Both the position numbers and the translations under genes were made by a program. From CAWCQC01 sp963819905 (GTDB lineage Bacteria; Actinomycetota; Thermoleophilia; Gaiellales; Gaiellaceae), in contig CAWFXP010000009.1 of NCBI GenBank assembly GCA_963819905.1, positions 620,001 through 684,000 of the forward strand: a stretch of 64,000 nucleotides of DNA, given 5' to 3'. Shown piece by piece: positions 1 to 8,426 of the stretch. The notes beneath the pieces are model-generated. The model made no database searches. It was not told the DNA's origin and saw only the letters and a program-made list of their open reading frames with translations. The stretch's first letter is position 1; each line of letters opens with the position of its first letter.

Positions 1-2017
1 CCATGATCTGTCCCTCGACGATCATCGGGTTGATCCGCACGCCGCAGTCGTCGACCGCGACGACCCTCGTCGGCTTCCACTGGCCCGTGCCACGATCGAT
101 CTCGACGACGACGGCGTACGTCCCGAACGGATAGGTCATGTTCGGCGGGTTGTAGTAGTGGACGCCCTCGAGACCTGCCTGCAGGTCGTCGGGGAAGTCC
201 GTGTAGGCCGCGAACGCGAGCTCCTGGATCGTCTTCGCCCGGTCGGGCGCGCCTTTGACGAAGAAGCGGCCGCGCTCCCATTCGAGGTCGTCCGGCGAGC
301 ACTCGAGCTGGTGGGCGGCGAGCCTCCGCGCCTTCTCTCGCAGCTCGCGGGCGATGACCGCGGTCGCACCGCCGGCGACCGGCGTCGAGCGGCTCGCGTA
401 GGTGCCGAGGCCGTAGGGGGTGTTATCGGTGTCGCCCTCCTCGACGTTCACGTCCTCGGGCGGGATACCGAGCTCGTCCGCGACGATCTGCGCGAACGTC
501 GTCTCGTGCCCCTGCCCCTGGGACTTGACTCCGAGCTTGAGGACCGCCTTGCCGGTGGGGTGGATTCGCAACTCGGCCGAGTCGATCATCTTCAGGCCGG
601 CGATGTCGTAGATCTTCGCCGGCCCCGCGCCGACCACCTCGGTGAACGAGGCGAGGCCGATGCCGAGCAGCCGGCCCTCCTCGCGGGCGCGCCGCTGCTC
701 CTCGCGCAGCTCCTCGTACCCGAGCTTCTCGAGCGCGAGGTTCATCGCGGCCGGGTAGTCGCCCGAGTCGTAGACGAAGCCGGTCGCCGACTCGTAGGGG
801 AACTGCTCCGGCTGGATGAAGTTCTGCATGCGAAGCTCGGCCGGGTCGACGCCGAGATCGTGCGCGGCGACGTCGACGAGGCGCTCGATCAGGTAGGACG
901 CCTCGGTGACCCTGAAGGAGCAGCGGTAGGCAACGCCGCCCGGCGCCTTGTTCGTGTAGGCGCCGTCGGCGACGACGTGGGCCGCCGGGATGTCATAGGA
1001 GCCGGTGACGATGTGGAAGAGCCCGGCCTTGAACTTCGTCGGCTGAGCGTCTGCAAAGAAGGCGCCGTTGTCCGACTTCAGGCCCGCCCGCAGCCCGGTG
1101 AACTTGCCGTCCTTGACCGCGAGCTCGCCGTGCATGTGGTAGTCGCGCGCGAAGCCGGTGGACATGAGGTTTCCCGTCCGGTCCTCGATCCACTTCACCG
1201 GGCGCCCGATCAGGAGCGACGCGGCCGTGGCGACCACGTAGCCAGGGTAGATCGGCACCTTGTTGCCGAACCCGCCCCCGATGTCCGGCGAGATGATCCG
1301 GATGTTCTGCTCGGGGAGTCCCGCGACGAGCGCGAACAGCGTGCGATGCGCGTGCGGCGCCTGCGACGTCATATAGATCGTCGCCTTGCCCGTCGCCGGG
1401 TTCACGTCGGCGACACAGCCGCAGCACTCGAGCGGCGCCGGGTGGCAGCGTGGGTAGAAGGTGTCGAGCGAGACGACGTGATCGGCCTCTGCGAAGGCGC
1501 GGTCGGCCGCCTCCTTGTCGCCGGCCTCCCAGTGGTAGATGTGGTTCGACTCCTGCCCTTCCTTGTCGTCCCGGATGAGCGGCGCGCCCTCGGCCAGCGC
1601 CTGATCCGGGGTCGTCACCGCAGGCAGCGGCTCGTACTCCACGTCGATCAGCTCGAGAGCGTCCTTCGCGATGTAGGGGCTCTCGGCAACGACGGCCGCC
1701 ACCTCCTGACCCTGGAAGCGCACCTTGTCGGTGGCGAGAACCGCCTGCGTGTCACCCGACAGGGTCGGCATCCACGCCAGGTTGTGCTGCGCCATCAGCT
1801 CGCCTGTCACCACGGCGACGACTCCGGGCAGCGCCGCCGCTCGCGACGTCTCCACCGACACGATCCTGGCGTGCGCGAACGGGCTGCGCAGCAGCTCGAG
1901 ATGAAGCATCCCGGGCAGCTTGACGTCCTCGACGTAGTTGCCCTTCCCGCGGAGAAAGCGCTCGTCCTCCTTGCGCTTGACGGAGTGGCCGAGACCCTGG
2001 ATCTCCTGCGTCGCCAT
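1..2017 (-). CDS. coxL: Aerobic carbon monoxide dehydrogenase large subunit, form I (3' end outside window)
   Basis: Molybdenum-copper catalytic subunit that oxidises CO to CO2 in the CoxLMS complex at the cytoplasmic face of the membrane. I translated the minus strand from an ATG at 2017, preceded by a GGAGGG ribosome site; 672 codons are visible of a family length near 780-800, so the C-terminus lies beyond base 1. The N-terminus (MATQEIQGLGHSVKRKED) and the Mo-cofactor region (DIGGGFGNK) are typical of the family. Residues 363-369 (bases 911-931) read AYRCSFR, the loop that carries the copper-binding Cys (Cys366 here) and defines form I enzymes; form II homologues have AYRGAGR. It is the last visible gene of coxM-coxS-coxL. 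Confidence 0.95.
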   Translation of the reverse strand, partial: MATQEIQGLGHSVKRKEDERFLRGKGNYVEDVKLPGMLHLELLRSPFAHARIVSVETSRAAALPGVVAVVTGELMAQHNLAWMPTLSGDTQAVLATDKVRFQGQEVAAVVAESPYIAKDALELIDVEYEPLPAVTTPDQALAEGAPLIRDDKEGQESNHIYHWEAGDKEAADRAFAEADHVVSLDTFYPRCHPAPLECCGCVADVNPATGKATIYMTSQAPHAHRTLFALVAGLPEQNIRIISPDIGGGFGNKVPIYPGYVVATAASLLIGRPVKWIEDRTGNLMSTGFARDYHMHGELAVKDGKFTGLRAGLKSDNGAFFADAQPTKFKAGLFHIVTGSYDIPAAHVVADGAYTNKAPGGVAYRCSFRVTEASYLIERLVDVAAHDLGVDPAELRMQNFIQPEQFPYESATGFVYDSGDYPAAMNLALEKLGYEELREEQRRAREEGRLLGIGLASFTEVVGAGPAKIYDIAGLKMIDSAELRIHPTGKAVLKLGVKSQGQGHETTFAQIVADELGIPPEDVNVEEGDTDNTPYGLGTYASRSTPVAGGATAVIARELREKARRLAAHQLECSPDDLEWERGRFFVKGAPDRAKTIQELAFAAYTDFPDDLQAGLEGVHYYNPPNMTYPFGTYAVVVEIDRGTGQWKPTRVVAVDDCGVRINPMIVEGQIM

Positions 2018-2019
2018 CG

Positions 2020-2076
2020 CTAGCCCTCCCTCATCTTCGCGGCCGCGTACTGCACCGCCTTGACGATGTTCTCAAG
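2020..2076 (-). pseudogene. Duplicated 3' tail of coxS between coxS and coxL
   Basis: These 19 codons read LENIVKAVQYAAAKMREG followed by a stop. They match the last codons of the intact coxS (YQNIVKAVQHAAASMRG) at both protein and DNA level. The piece has no start codon or upstream domain of its own. Its last bases (GAGGGAGGG) form the coxL ribosome-binding site. It looks like the remains of a partial duplication or an insertion that moved the coxS 3' end away from coxL. Certain that the similarity exists; the mechanism is inference. Confidence 0.8.
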
Positions 2077-2103
2077 CGCGGGGGAAACCGTGTTTCCCCC
2101 GCG
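2077..2103. repeat. Perfect 12-bp inverted repeat in the coxS-coxL gap
   Basis: Arms CGCGGGGGAAAC and GTTTCCCCCGCG are separated by only three bases. In the transcript this hairpin follows the coxS stop by about 23 bases and precedes the duplicated coxS tail. It lacks a U-tract, so it may act as an mRNA stabiliser, attenuator or insertion-associated palindrome rather than a full terminator. Confidence 0.8.
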
Positions 2104-2126
2104 TGCCCCCTTCTTCAGGTGCGTAT

Positions 2127-2630
2127 TCACGTCGTCGTCTCCCCGCGCATAGAGGCGGCCGCATGCTGCACTGCCTTGACGATGTTCTGATAGCCGGTGC
2201 AGCGGCAGATCTGACCCGAGATCGCCCAGCGGATCTCCTCGTCGGTCGGGCTGGGATTCTCGGCGAGCAGCGCGACCGAGGTCAGCATCATCCCGGGCGT
2301 GCAGAACCCGCACTGGAGGCCGTGCTCCTGATGGAAGCCCTCCTGGATCGGATGGTGCGCGCCGCCCTCGAGCAGGCCCTCGACGGTCGTGAGCTCGCTT
2401 CCCTGCGCCTGAACCGCGAACATCGTGCACGACTTCATCGGGACCCCGTCGACGAGCACGGTGCAGGCGCCGCAGTTCGTCGTGTCGCAGCCGATGTGCG
2501 TGCCGGTCAGGCCAATGGTCTCGCGCAGGAAGTGCACGAGCAGAAGCCGCGGCTCGACATCGGCCGCGCGCTTCTCCCCGTTGACGGTCACCTCGAGCGC
2601 ATGCGTTCTCGCCGCCTCGGTGGTGGCCAC
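2127..2630 (-). CDS. coxS: CO dehydrogenase small subunit, two [2Fe-2S] clusters
   Basis: Iron-sulfur subunit passing electrons from the Mo-Cu site to the flavin of CoxM. The 167-residue length matches the family. The N-terminal ferredoxin-like cluster is seen as IGCDTTNCGACTVLVDG, and the C-terminal cluster as CGFCTPGMM plus ICRCTGYQNIVKAV. A longer in-frame reading to 2738 exists, but it overlaps coxM and adds no family sequence. The GTG at 2630 follows GGAGGGAGGG and lies 13 bases after the coxM stop, so I chose it. Confidence 0.93.
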   Translation of the reverse strand: MATTEAARTHALEVTVNGEKRAADVEPRLLLVHFLRETIGLTGTHIGCDTTNCGACTVLVDGVPMKSCTMFAVQAQGSELTTVEGLLEGGAHHPIQEGFHQEHGLQCGFCTPGMMLTSVALLAENPSPTDEEIRWAISGQICRCTGYQNIVKAVQHAAASMRGETTT

Positions 2631-2643
2631 AGTCCCTCCCTCC

Positions 2644-3513
2644 TCAGGCGGCCCGGGCCGCGTCGGCGGCCGTCCGCAGTCCGCGCTCGGTGAAGACCCG
2701 AACGACGTTTCGCTTGTACTCGGCGGTGCCGCGAACATCCGACTGCGGCTCGGCGGCCTCCGCCGCGAGGCGCGACGCTTCCCCGATCACGTCCTCGCTC
2801 GGCTCCGCGCCGCGGAGCACGTCCTCGGCAGCGCTCGCCCGGATGTTCGACCCGCCGACTCCGGTGAGAGCGACGCCGGCCTCGGAGATCGTCCCGTTCG
2901 AGAAGCCGAGCTGCACCGCGACCGCCGCAGTCGCATAGTCGCCGACCTTGCGCTCGAGCTTCAGGTACGTACCCGAGGCGCGCGCGCCCGGATCGGGGAC
3001 GTGGACGTCGGTCACGATCTCGTTCGGGGCCAGGACGGTCGTGAACGGCCCCTGGAAGAAGTCGTCGATCGGGATCGAGCGCTTGCCGCGGGAGCTGCGA
3101 ACGCTGACCGTGGCGCGCATCGCCAGCATCACCGCGCCCCAGTCGCCCTGTGGATCGGCGTGGGCAAGTGAGCCGCAGACGGTGCCGCGGTTGCGAACGA
3201 GCGGGTCCGAGATCTGCGGCGCCGCGTCGCCGAGCAGGCGGTAGCGGCCTCGCAACAGCTCGGATCGCTCACAGTCCCGGTGCCGGACGAGCGCCCCGAT
3301 TCGCAGCCCGTCGCCCTCGTCGGCGAGCGTGTCGAGCCCGGGTATCCGGTTCAGGTCGACGATCGCCTCGGGCGACGCGAAGCGAAGCTTCATCAGCGGA
3401 ATGAGGCTCTGGCCGCCGGCCATGAGCTTCGCCGTGTCTCCCTGCTCGTCGAGCGTCGAGAGGGCTTCGTCGAGGGTCGCTGGCGCGAAGTACTCGAAGC
3501 TGGCGGGATACAC
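2644..3513 (-). CDS. coxM: CO dehydrogenase medium subunit, FAD-binding
   Basis: Flavoprotein subunit that accepts electrons from CoxS and hands them to the respiratory chain. It has the family FAD motifs AGGQSLIPLMKLR near residue 33 and TVCGSLAHADPQGD near residue 110, and a full length of about 290 residues. A TTG at 3516 and a GTG at 3513 are both possible starts; the GGAGG spacing favours GTG 3513. It is the first gene of the minus-strand coxM-coxS-coxL operon, the order of form I clusters, and is divergent from coxD-coxE across about 140 bp. Confidence 0.93.
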   Translation of the reverse strand: MYPASFEYFAPATLDEALSTLDEQGDTAKLMAGGQSLIPLMKLRFASPEAIVDLNRIPGLDTLADEGDGLRIGALVRHRDCERSELLRGRYRLLGDAAPQISDPLVRNRGTVCGSLAHADPQGDWGAVMLAMRATVSVRSSRGKRSIPIDDFFQGPFTTVLAPNEIVTDVHVPDPGARASGTYLKLERKVGDYATAAVAVQLGFSNGTISEAGVALTGVGGSNIRASAAEDVLRGAEPSEDVIGEASRLAAEAAEPQSDVRGTAEYKRNVVRVFTERGLRTAADAARAA

Positions 3514-3642
3514 CAACTCCTCCTCTCCGTCGTGGCCGAGGCGACGGAGTGCGGCTTCACCGCCGACCGGCTCCTGTTGACCCCATCAGCATATCCCCGC
3601 CGCCGATGGCGGGTGAAGCCGGGGCTCGGGGAGACCTGCGGC

Positions 3643-3648
3643 TAGGAT
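3643..3648 (+). promoter_or_regulatory. Leaderless -10 element for coxD
   Basis: TAGGAT ends exactly seven bases before the coxD ATG at 3656, so transcription would begin at or next to the start codon. No ribosome-binding site is visible upstream of that ATG, which agrees with a leaderless mRNA. Confidence 0.5.
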
Positions 3649-3655
3649 CTTCCGC

Positions 3656-4522
3656 ATGGAGCTCACGAGCGTCGCGGACGTCGAGTCCGCCCTCGAGGCG
3701 CACTCGTACCTGCCGGATCACGGCCTGGCGACGGCGATCTACCTGGCGCTCGCGATGCGTCGCCCGCTGTTGCTCGAGGGGGAGCCTGGCGTCGGCAAGA
3801 CCGAGGTCTCGAAGACGCTGGCGAGGATCCTCGACGCCGACCTGGTGCGGCTCCAGTGCTACGAGGGGATCGATGCCTCCCAGGCGCTGTACGAGTGGGA
3901 CTACTCGCGCCAGCTCCTCTATGCACGGGCGTTGCAGGGCGGCGAGCTGGACGTCAAGGAACGGGTGCACGAGCTCTACGGCCCCGAGTTCCTGCTCGAG
4001 CGCCCGCTCCTGCGCGCGATCCGCGAGGGTCGGAAGGCCGTGCTCCTGATCGACGAGCTCGACCGCTCCGACGACGAATTCGAGGCATTCCTGCTCGAGG
4101 TTCTCTCCGACTTCACGGTGACGGTGCCGGAGATGGGGACGATCCACGCAGACGATCCGCCCACCGTGATCATCACGTCGAACCGCACCCGCGAGCTCCA
4201 CGACGCCCTCAAGCGCAGGTGCCTCTATCACTGGATCGAGTACCCGGGCCTGGAGCGCGAGGTCGCCATCATCAAGCTGCGCGTCCCCGGGGTCTCCGAG
4301 CAGCTCGCGCGGGCGGTCGCCACGGCGGTTGCGACCCTCAGGGGGCTCGATCTGATCAAGCCACCCGGCGCCGCCGAGGCGATCGACTGGGCGCACGCGC
4401 TCACGATTCTCGGCGCCGACGGCGTGGAGGACGGCGCCGGCCGCAGCACACTCGGCTGGGTGGTCAAGAACCACGACGACCTCCAGCGGGTCGAGGAGGC
4501 TCTGCCCGAGCTCTCGCCATGA
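3656..4522 (+). CDS. coxD: MoxR/CoxD-type AAA+ ATPase
   Basis: MoxR-family ATPase; CoxD acts as a chaperone-like ATPase in assembly of the sulfur-bridged copper site of CO dehydrogenase. Of 288 residues, Walker A (GEPGVGKT) lies at 42-49, Walker B (LLIDELDR) near 130-137, and a sensor/arginine-finger segment (TSNRTRELHDALKRR) near 175-190. Its stop overlaps the coxE start as ATGA, so the two are translationally coupled. The assignment to CO dehydrogenase maturation rests on this pairing and on the divergent coxMSL operon. Confidence 0.88.
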   Translation: MELTSVADVESALEAHSYLPDHGLATAIYLALAMRRPLLLEGEPGVGKTEVSKTLARILDADLVRLQCYEGIDASQALYEWDYSRQLLYARALQGGELDVKERVHELYGPEFLLERPLLRAIREGRKAVLLIDELDRSDDEFEAFLLEVLSDFTVTVPEMGTIHADDPPTVIITSNRTRELHDALKRRCLYHWIEYPGLEREVAIIKLRVPGVSEQLARAVATAVATLRGLDLIKPPGAAEAIDWAHALTILGADGVEDGAGRSTLGWVVKNHDDLQRVEEALPELSP

Positions 4523-5604
4523 CGGCCGGTCCCGACGTGGGGTTCGAGCGTCTGGTGGCGTTCGGCCGGGCGCTCAGGGACGAAGGCCTCTCGGTCGGAA
4601 CCGGCCGCATCAACGACTTCTGCAAGGCGGCGTCGCTCGTCCTGCCCGACGATCTCTACTGGGCTGGCCGCGGCACCCTCGTCACGAGGCGAGACGACAT
4701 CGCGGTCTACGACCGGGTGTTTCGCGCCTTCTTCGGCGAGGAGCTTCCGGCGCCGGTCGAGATCGAGCGGCCCGAGCTGAGCGTGACCACGTCGGGATCG
4801 GAGACCCGGGAGGGGGAGGGCTCCGAGGAGATCGAGCCGGAGCTCCTGCTCGCGAGCACGATCGAGATCCTGAAGGAGAAGAGCTTCGCCCGCTGCACGC
4901 CGGAGGAGCTCGCGCTGCTCGCCGAGCTGATGCAGCGGGTCAGGCTCGCCGTGCCGAAGCGCCGCTCTCGCCGGCGCCAGAAGTCGAAATCGGGCTCTCC
5001 CGACCTCCGGCGGACGATCCGCCGCTCCTTCCGGACCGGGGGTGATCCCGTCGAGCGCTCCTGGCGCGAGCGCCGGCTTCGCCGCCGCCGGCTGGTGCTC
5101 TTCCTGGACGTCTCGGGCTCGATGGCGTCCTACTCCCGCGCGCTGCTCGTCTTCGCGCACGCCGCGCTCAAGACCGACCCACGCTGGGAGGCCTACTGCT
5201 TCGGCACGCGTCTCACGCGTCTCACCCGGGTTCTCGCCGGCACCAGCCCGGACGAGGCTCTCGAGCAGGCCGCGGCCGAGGTGTTCGACTGGGACGGCGG
5301 AACGCGGATCGGCGAGTCGCTCAAGCGATTCCTCATGACCTCTCCCGAGGTGGCGCGCGGCTCGGTCGTGATCATCTGCTCCGACGGCCTCGAGGTCGGC
5401 GATCCGACGCTGCTCGCGAAGCAGATGGCGCGCCTCAGCCGGCTCGCGTTCAAGGTCATCTGGCTGAACCCGTTGAAGGAGGACCCGGCCTACGAGCCGC
5501 TCGCCCGCGGGATGTCGGCGTGCCTGCCGTACATCGACCTCTTCATCTCCGGCCACAACCTCGCGAGCCTCGAGGAGCTCGGCACGGAGCTGGCGCGGAT
5601 GTGA
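4519..5604 (+). CDS. coxE: VWA-domain protein, CoxE family
   Basis: 361-residue partner of the MoxR ATPase. The N-terminal half is helical and charged, with an acidic linker and a basic run (RRSRRRQKSKS) near 148-158. A von Willebrand A domain follows, with the MIDAS motif DVSGS at residues 197-201 and a conserved YCFGTRLTRLT segment. CoxE proteins work with CoxD in maturing CO dehydrogenase. The ATG at 4519 overlaps the coxD stop; a longer open frame upstream is only an overlap with coxD. The coxE stop overlaps the next gene start as GTGA. Confidence 0.85.
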   Translation: MTAGPDVGFERLVAFGRALRDEGLSVGTGRINDFCKAASLVLPDDLYWAGRGTLVTRRDDIAVYDRVFRAFFGEELPAPVEIERPELSVTTSGSETREGEGSEEIEPELLLASTIEILKEKSFARCTPEELALLAELMQRVRLAVPKRRSRRRQKSKSGSPDLRRTIRRSFRTGGDPVERSWRERRLRRRRLVLFLDVSGSMASYSRALLVFAHAALKTDPRWEAYCFGTRLTRLTRVLAGTSPDEALEQAAAEVFDWDGGTRIGESLKRFLMTSPEVARGSVVIICSDGLEVGDPTLLAKQMARLSRLAFKVIWLNPLKEDPAYEPLARGMSACLPYIDLFISGHNLASLEELGTELARM

Positions 5605-6620
5605 GGATTCTCGTCCTCGGTGGGACGGTGTTCCTCGGGCGGCACTTGACGGAGTGCGCACTCGCCCGGGGTGACGAGGTCGTGCACTTCAACCGCGGCC
5701 AGAGCGCGCCCGGTCTCTTCCCGGAGGTCGAGACCGTGGTGGGCGATCGTGAGCACGACCTCGACCGGCTCGCGGGGATGACCTTCGACGCCGTCGTCGA
5801 CACGTCCGGCTACCACCCGGACGTCGTCGGCGCGGCTACCGCGCGATTGGCCCCGGCCACCGATCACTACACCTTCGTCTCGACATGCTCTGTGTATGCC
5901 GACGTCAGCCGTCCCGGCGTGAACGAATCCGCCCCGGTCGCGACGATCCCCGGGGACGAGCTGGACAGCGCCGACCGCACGACGCACTACGGGGGCCTCA
6001 AGGCCCTCTGCGAGAAGGTCGTCGCCGACGCGTTCCCGGGCCGGGCGTTCCTCCCGCGCCCGGGCCTGATCGTGGGTCCTCACGACCCGTCCGGACGGTT
6101 CAGCTACTGGCCGAACCGGCTCGCAGGAGGCGGCGAGGTGCTCGCACCGGCGGACCCCGAGATGCCCGTGCAGCTGATCGACATACGGGATCTGGCGGCG
6201 TGGCTTCTCGCATCGATCGACGTCCGGCGGGCCGGCGTCTTCAACGCTGTCGGACCGAAGGCGCCCCTGACGTTCGGAGAGCTTCTCTCAGCCTGCCGGA
6301 AGGTCGCCTCGTCGACCGTCGAGATCACGTGGGTGGACGAAGCGTTTCTGCTCGCTGCCGGGGTCGAGCCGTGGACCGAGCTGCCGCTCTGGATTCCTGC
6401 GGCCTGGGAGGACGCAGCCGGCTTCGCTGCCGTCGACGGATCTCGCGCCTTCGACGCTGGATTGAACCTGCGGCCGCTAGCCGAGACGATCGCCGACACG
6501 TTGGCCGACGCCAACTGGGCGCGAGGAGACTCGCTCACGGCGGAGCGCGAAGCGGAGCTGCTCGCCGAATGGCGCAAGCGGACGAGCGGTCTGCCCGGTG
6601 TCCGCCCGCGCGTAGAGTAG
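5601..6620 (+). CDS. NAD-dependent epimerase/reductase-like SDR protein
   Basis: Extended short-chain dehydrogenase of 339 residues that starts at a GTG overlapping the coxE stop. It begins VRILVLGGTVFLGRHLTE, a Rossmann motif of the GGTxFxG type, and has a YxxxK catalytic pair (HYGGLKALCEK) near residue 135. The C-terminal half carries the substrate-lobe pattern of NAD-dependent epimerases. The substrate cannot be read from sequence. The four-base overlap places it in the coxD-coxE transcript, but a direct role in CO oxidation is only a guess. Confidence 0.75.
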   Translation: MRILVLGGTVFLGRHLTECALARGDEVVHFNRGQSAPGLFPEVETVVGDREHDLDRLAGMTFDAVVDTSGYHPDVVGAATARLAPATDHYTFVSTCSVYADVSRPGVNESAPVATIPGDELDSADRTTHYGGLKALCEKVVADAFPGRAFLPRPGLIVGPHDPSGRFSYWPNRLAGGGEVLAPADPEMPVQLIDIRDLAAWLLASIDVRRAGVFNAVGPKAPLTFGELLSACRKVASSTVEITWVDEAFLLAAGVEPWTELPLWIPAAWEDAAGFAAVDGSRAFDAGLNLRPLAETIADTLADANWARGDSLTAEREAELLAEWRKRTSGLPGVRPRVE

Positions 6621-6679
6621 GGCGACGATCTGCGAGACCGCGCACGCCGCGCCCGAGTCGTCGAGGAAGAAGGAGCACG

Positions 6680-8068
6680 ATGAGCAACAGTCTCTGGCTG
6701 GAGGAAGCGCTGGTCGGCGAGGAGGACGCTCCGCCGCTCGAGACCGAGGAGCACGCCGACGTGTGCATCGTCGGGGGCGGCTTCACCGGCCTCTGGACGG
6801 CGCTCTTCCTGAAACAGCACGACCCGGGGCTCGACGTCGTCCTCGTCGAGGCGGACGTGTGCGGGGGCGGCCCAAGCGGGCGCAACGGCGGGTTCGTGAT
6901 GAGCATGTGGAGCAAGATCCTGAAGCTCGAGCTGCTCTGCGGGGAGGACGAGGCGCTGCGGGTCGCCCACGCAGCGGCCGACGCGGTCGTCGCGATCGGG
7001 GCGTTCTGCGACGAGAACGGAATCGACGCGCACTACCGCTACGACGGCTGGCTCTGGGCGGCGACGGGCGAGGCCCAGCTCGGCGCCTGGGACGAGACCG
7101 TCGAGGCGGCCGAGCGCCTCGGGGTGGAGGCGTTCGTGCGACTCGCTCCCGACGAGGCGGCGGCCCGTGGCGGCTCGCCGACGCATCTCGCCGGCGTCTT
7201 CGAGCCGACCTGCGCCACGGTGCAGCCCGCCCTCCTCGCGCGCGGCCTGCGCCGGGTTGCGCTCGAGCGCGGTATCCGGATCTTCGAGCACACGCCGATG
7301 CTGAAGCTCGAGCGGTCGAGCCCGGCGCGCGTGCACACGACACTCGGTGCGGTCACGGCGGGGACGGTCGTTCTTGCGCTGAACGCGTGGCTCGCGCAGC
7401 TACCCGAGCTCTCTCGATCCCTTGCGGTGATCGCAAGCGACATGATCGCGACCGACCCCGTGCCGGACCGGCTCGCGGAGATCGGCCTGACGAGCGGCAT
7501 CGCGATCTCCGATTCCCGACTGCTCGTCAACTACTACCGGACAACGCCGGACGGGCGGATCGCGTTCGGACGCGGCGGCGGTGCGCTCACCCGGCGGGGC
7601 AGGATCGGCCCGGAGTTCTCGGGGCCCTCGCCGCGGCCAGACGACGTCGGCGGCAGCTTCCGGGCGATCTACCCGGCCCTGGCCGACGTCGGGATACCGA
7701 GCAACTGGACCGGCCCGATCGACCGCTCGCTCGACGGGCTCCCGTTCTTCGGCTCGCTCCCAGGGCGGTCCGACCTTCTCTACGGGTGCGGGTACTCCGG
7801 AAATGGGGTAGGCCCGTCGTACCTCGGTGGTCGCATCCTCACGTCGCTCGCCCTCGGGCTCGACGACGAATGGACGCGGTCGCCGCTCGCGCAGGGCCCT
7901 CATGGGCGCTTCCCGCCGGGCCCGATCAAGGATCTGGGCGCTCCAATCGTTCGCGCCGCGGTCGCGCGGAAGGAGCGGGCCGAGGACGCCGGACGCCGGC
8001 CTGGCCGGGTCTCCGTGTTCGTCGCGGGGCTCGCGCCGGCGGGGCTGGTTCCTATCAAGAAGCACTGA
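6680..8068 (+). CDS. FAD-dependent oxidoreductase, DAO (glycine/D-amino-acid oxidase) family
   Basis: 462-residue flavoprotein. The N-terminal dinucleotide motif VCIVGGGFTGLWTALFL starts near residue 26 and is followed by an SGRNGGF motif typical of DAO-family enzymes such as gamma-glutamylputrescine or sarcosine oxidases. The C-terminal GCGYSGNGVGPSYLGGR segment is the second FAD contact. The ATG at 6680 has an AAGGAG site 4 bases upstream; longer open reading frames upstream are overlaps with the preceding gene. Likely an amine or amino-acid oxidase; substrate not determinable. Confidence 0.8.
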   Translation: MSNSLWLEEALVGEEDAPPLETEEHADVCIVGGGFTGLWTALFLKQHDPGLDVVLVEADVCGGGPSGRNGGFVMSMWSKILKLELLCGEDEALRVAHAAADAVVAIGAFCDENGIDAHYRYDGWLWAATGEAQLGAWDETVEAAERLGVEAFVRLAPDEAAARGGSPTHLAGVFEPTCATVQPALLARGLRRVALERGIRIFEHTPMLKLERSSPARVHTTLGAVTAGTVVLALNAWLAQLPELSRSLAVIASDMIATDPVPDRLAEIGLTSGIAISDSRLLVNYYRTTPDGRIAFGRGGGALTRRGRIGPEFSGPSPRPDDVGGSFRAIYPALADVGIPSNWTGPIDRSLDGLPFFGSLPGRSDLLYGCGYSGNGVGPSYLGGRILTSLALGLDDEWTRSPLAQGPHGRFPPGPIKDLGAPIVRAAVARKERAEDAGRRPGRVSVFVAGLAPAGLVPIKKH

Positions 8069-8069
8069 C

Positions 8070-8426
8070 GTGCTCCTCATCGTCGCGGTCATCGTCGGGT
8101 TCCTGTTCCTCGAGGAGCCCTGGCGATGGGTCTTGATCGCCGTGGCTGCGTTGATCGAGCTCGCGGAGGTCCTGTTCTGGCTCGGCTGGAACCGCCGGCG
8201 TCGCGCCACCGTCGGGGTCGAGACGCTCGTCGGGCGGGAGGCGCTGGTCGTCTCCCCCTGTCTTCCGGCCGGCCAGGTGAGGCTCGACGGCGAGATCTGG
8301 GCAGCGGTCTGCGCCGACGGCGCGGACGAGGGGGAGGCCGTCGTCGTCGAGGCGATCGACGGGCTGACGCTGGCCGTGAGCCGTCGCGGAGCACGAGCCG
8401 AGGCCGCCGATACACTCGTCCCATGA
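8070..8426 (+). CDS. NfeD-like membrane protein with OB-fold domain
   Basis: 118 residues beginning at a GTG two bases after the preceding stop. Two adjacent hydrophobic segments (LLIVAVIVGFLFL and WVLIAVAALIELAEVLFWLGW) are followed by a beta-rich domain (GREALVVSPCLPAGQVRLDG ... GEAVVVEAIDGLTLAVSR) with the glycine pattern of NfeD C-terminal OB folds. NfeD proteins usually pair with SPFH/stomatin proteins, but none is adjacent. The stop overlaps the thyX start (ATGA). Confidence 0.7.
   Translation: MLLIVAVIVGFLFLEEPWRWVLIAVAALIELAEVLFWLGWNRRRRATVGVETLVGREALVVSPCLPAGQVRLDGEIWAAVCADGADEGEAVVVEAIDGLTLAVSRRGARAEAADTLVP

Noticed and set aside
158..2023. Long open reading frame on the plus strand over coxL
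   Set aside because: Arg/Asp/Val-rich shadow of the GC-rich coxL gene; no family motif, whereas the minus strand gives a textbook CoxL.
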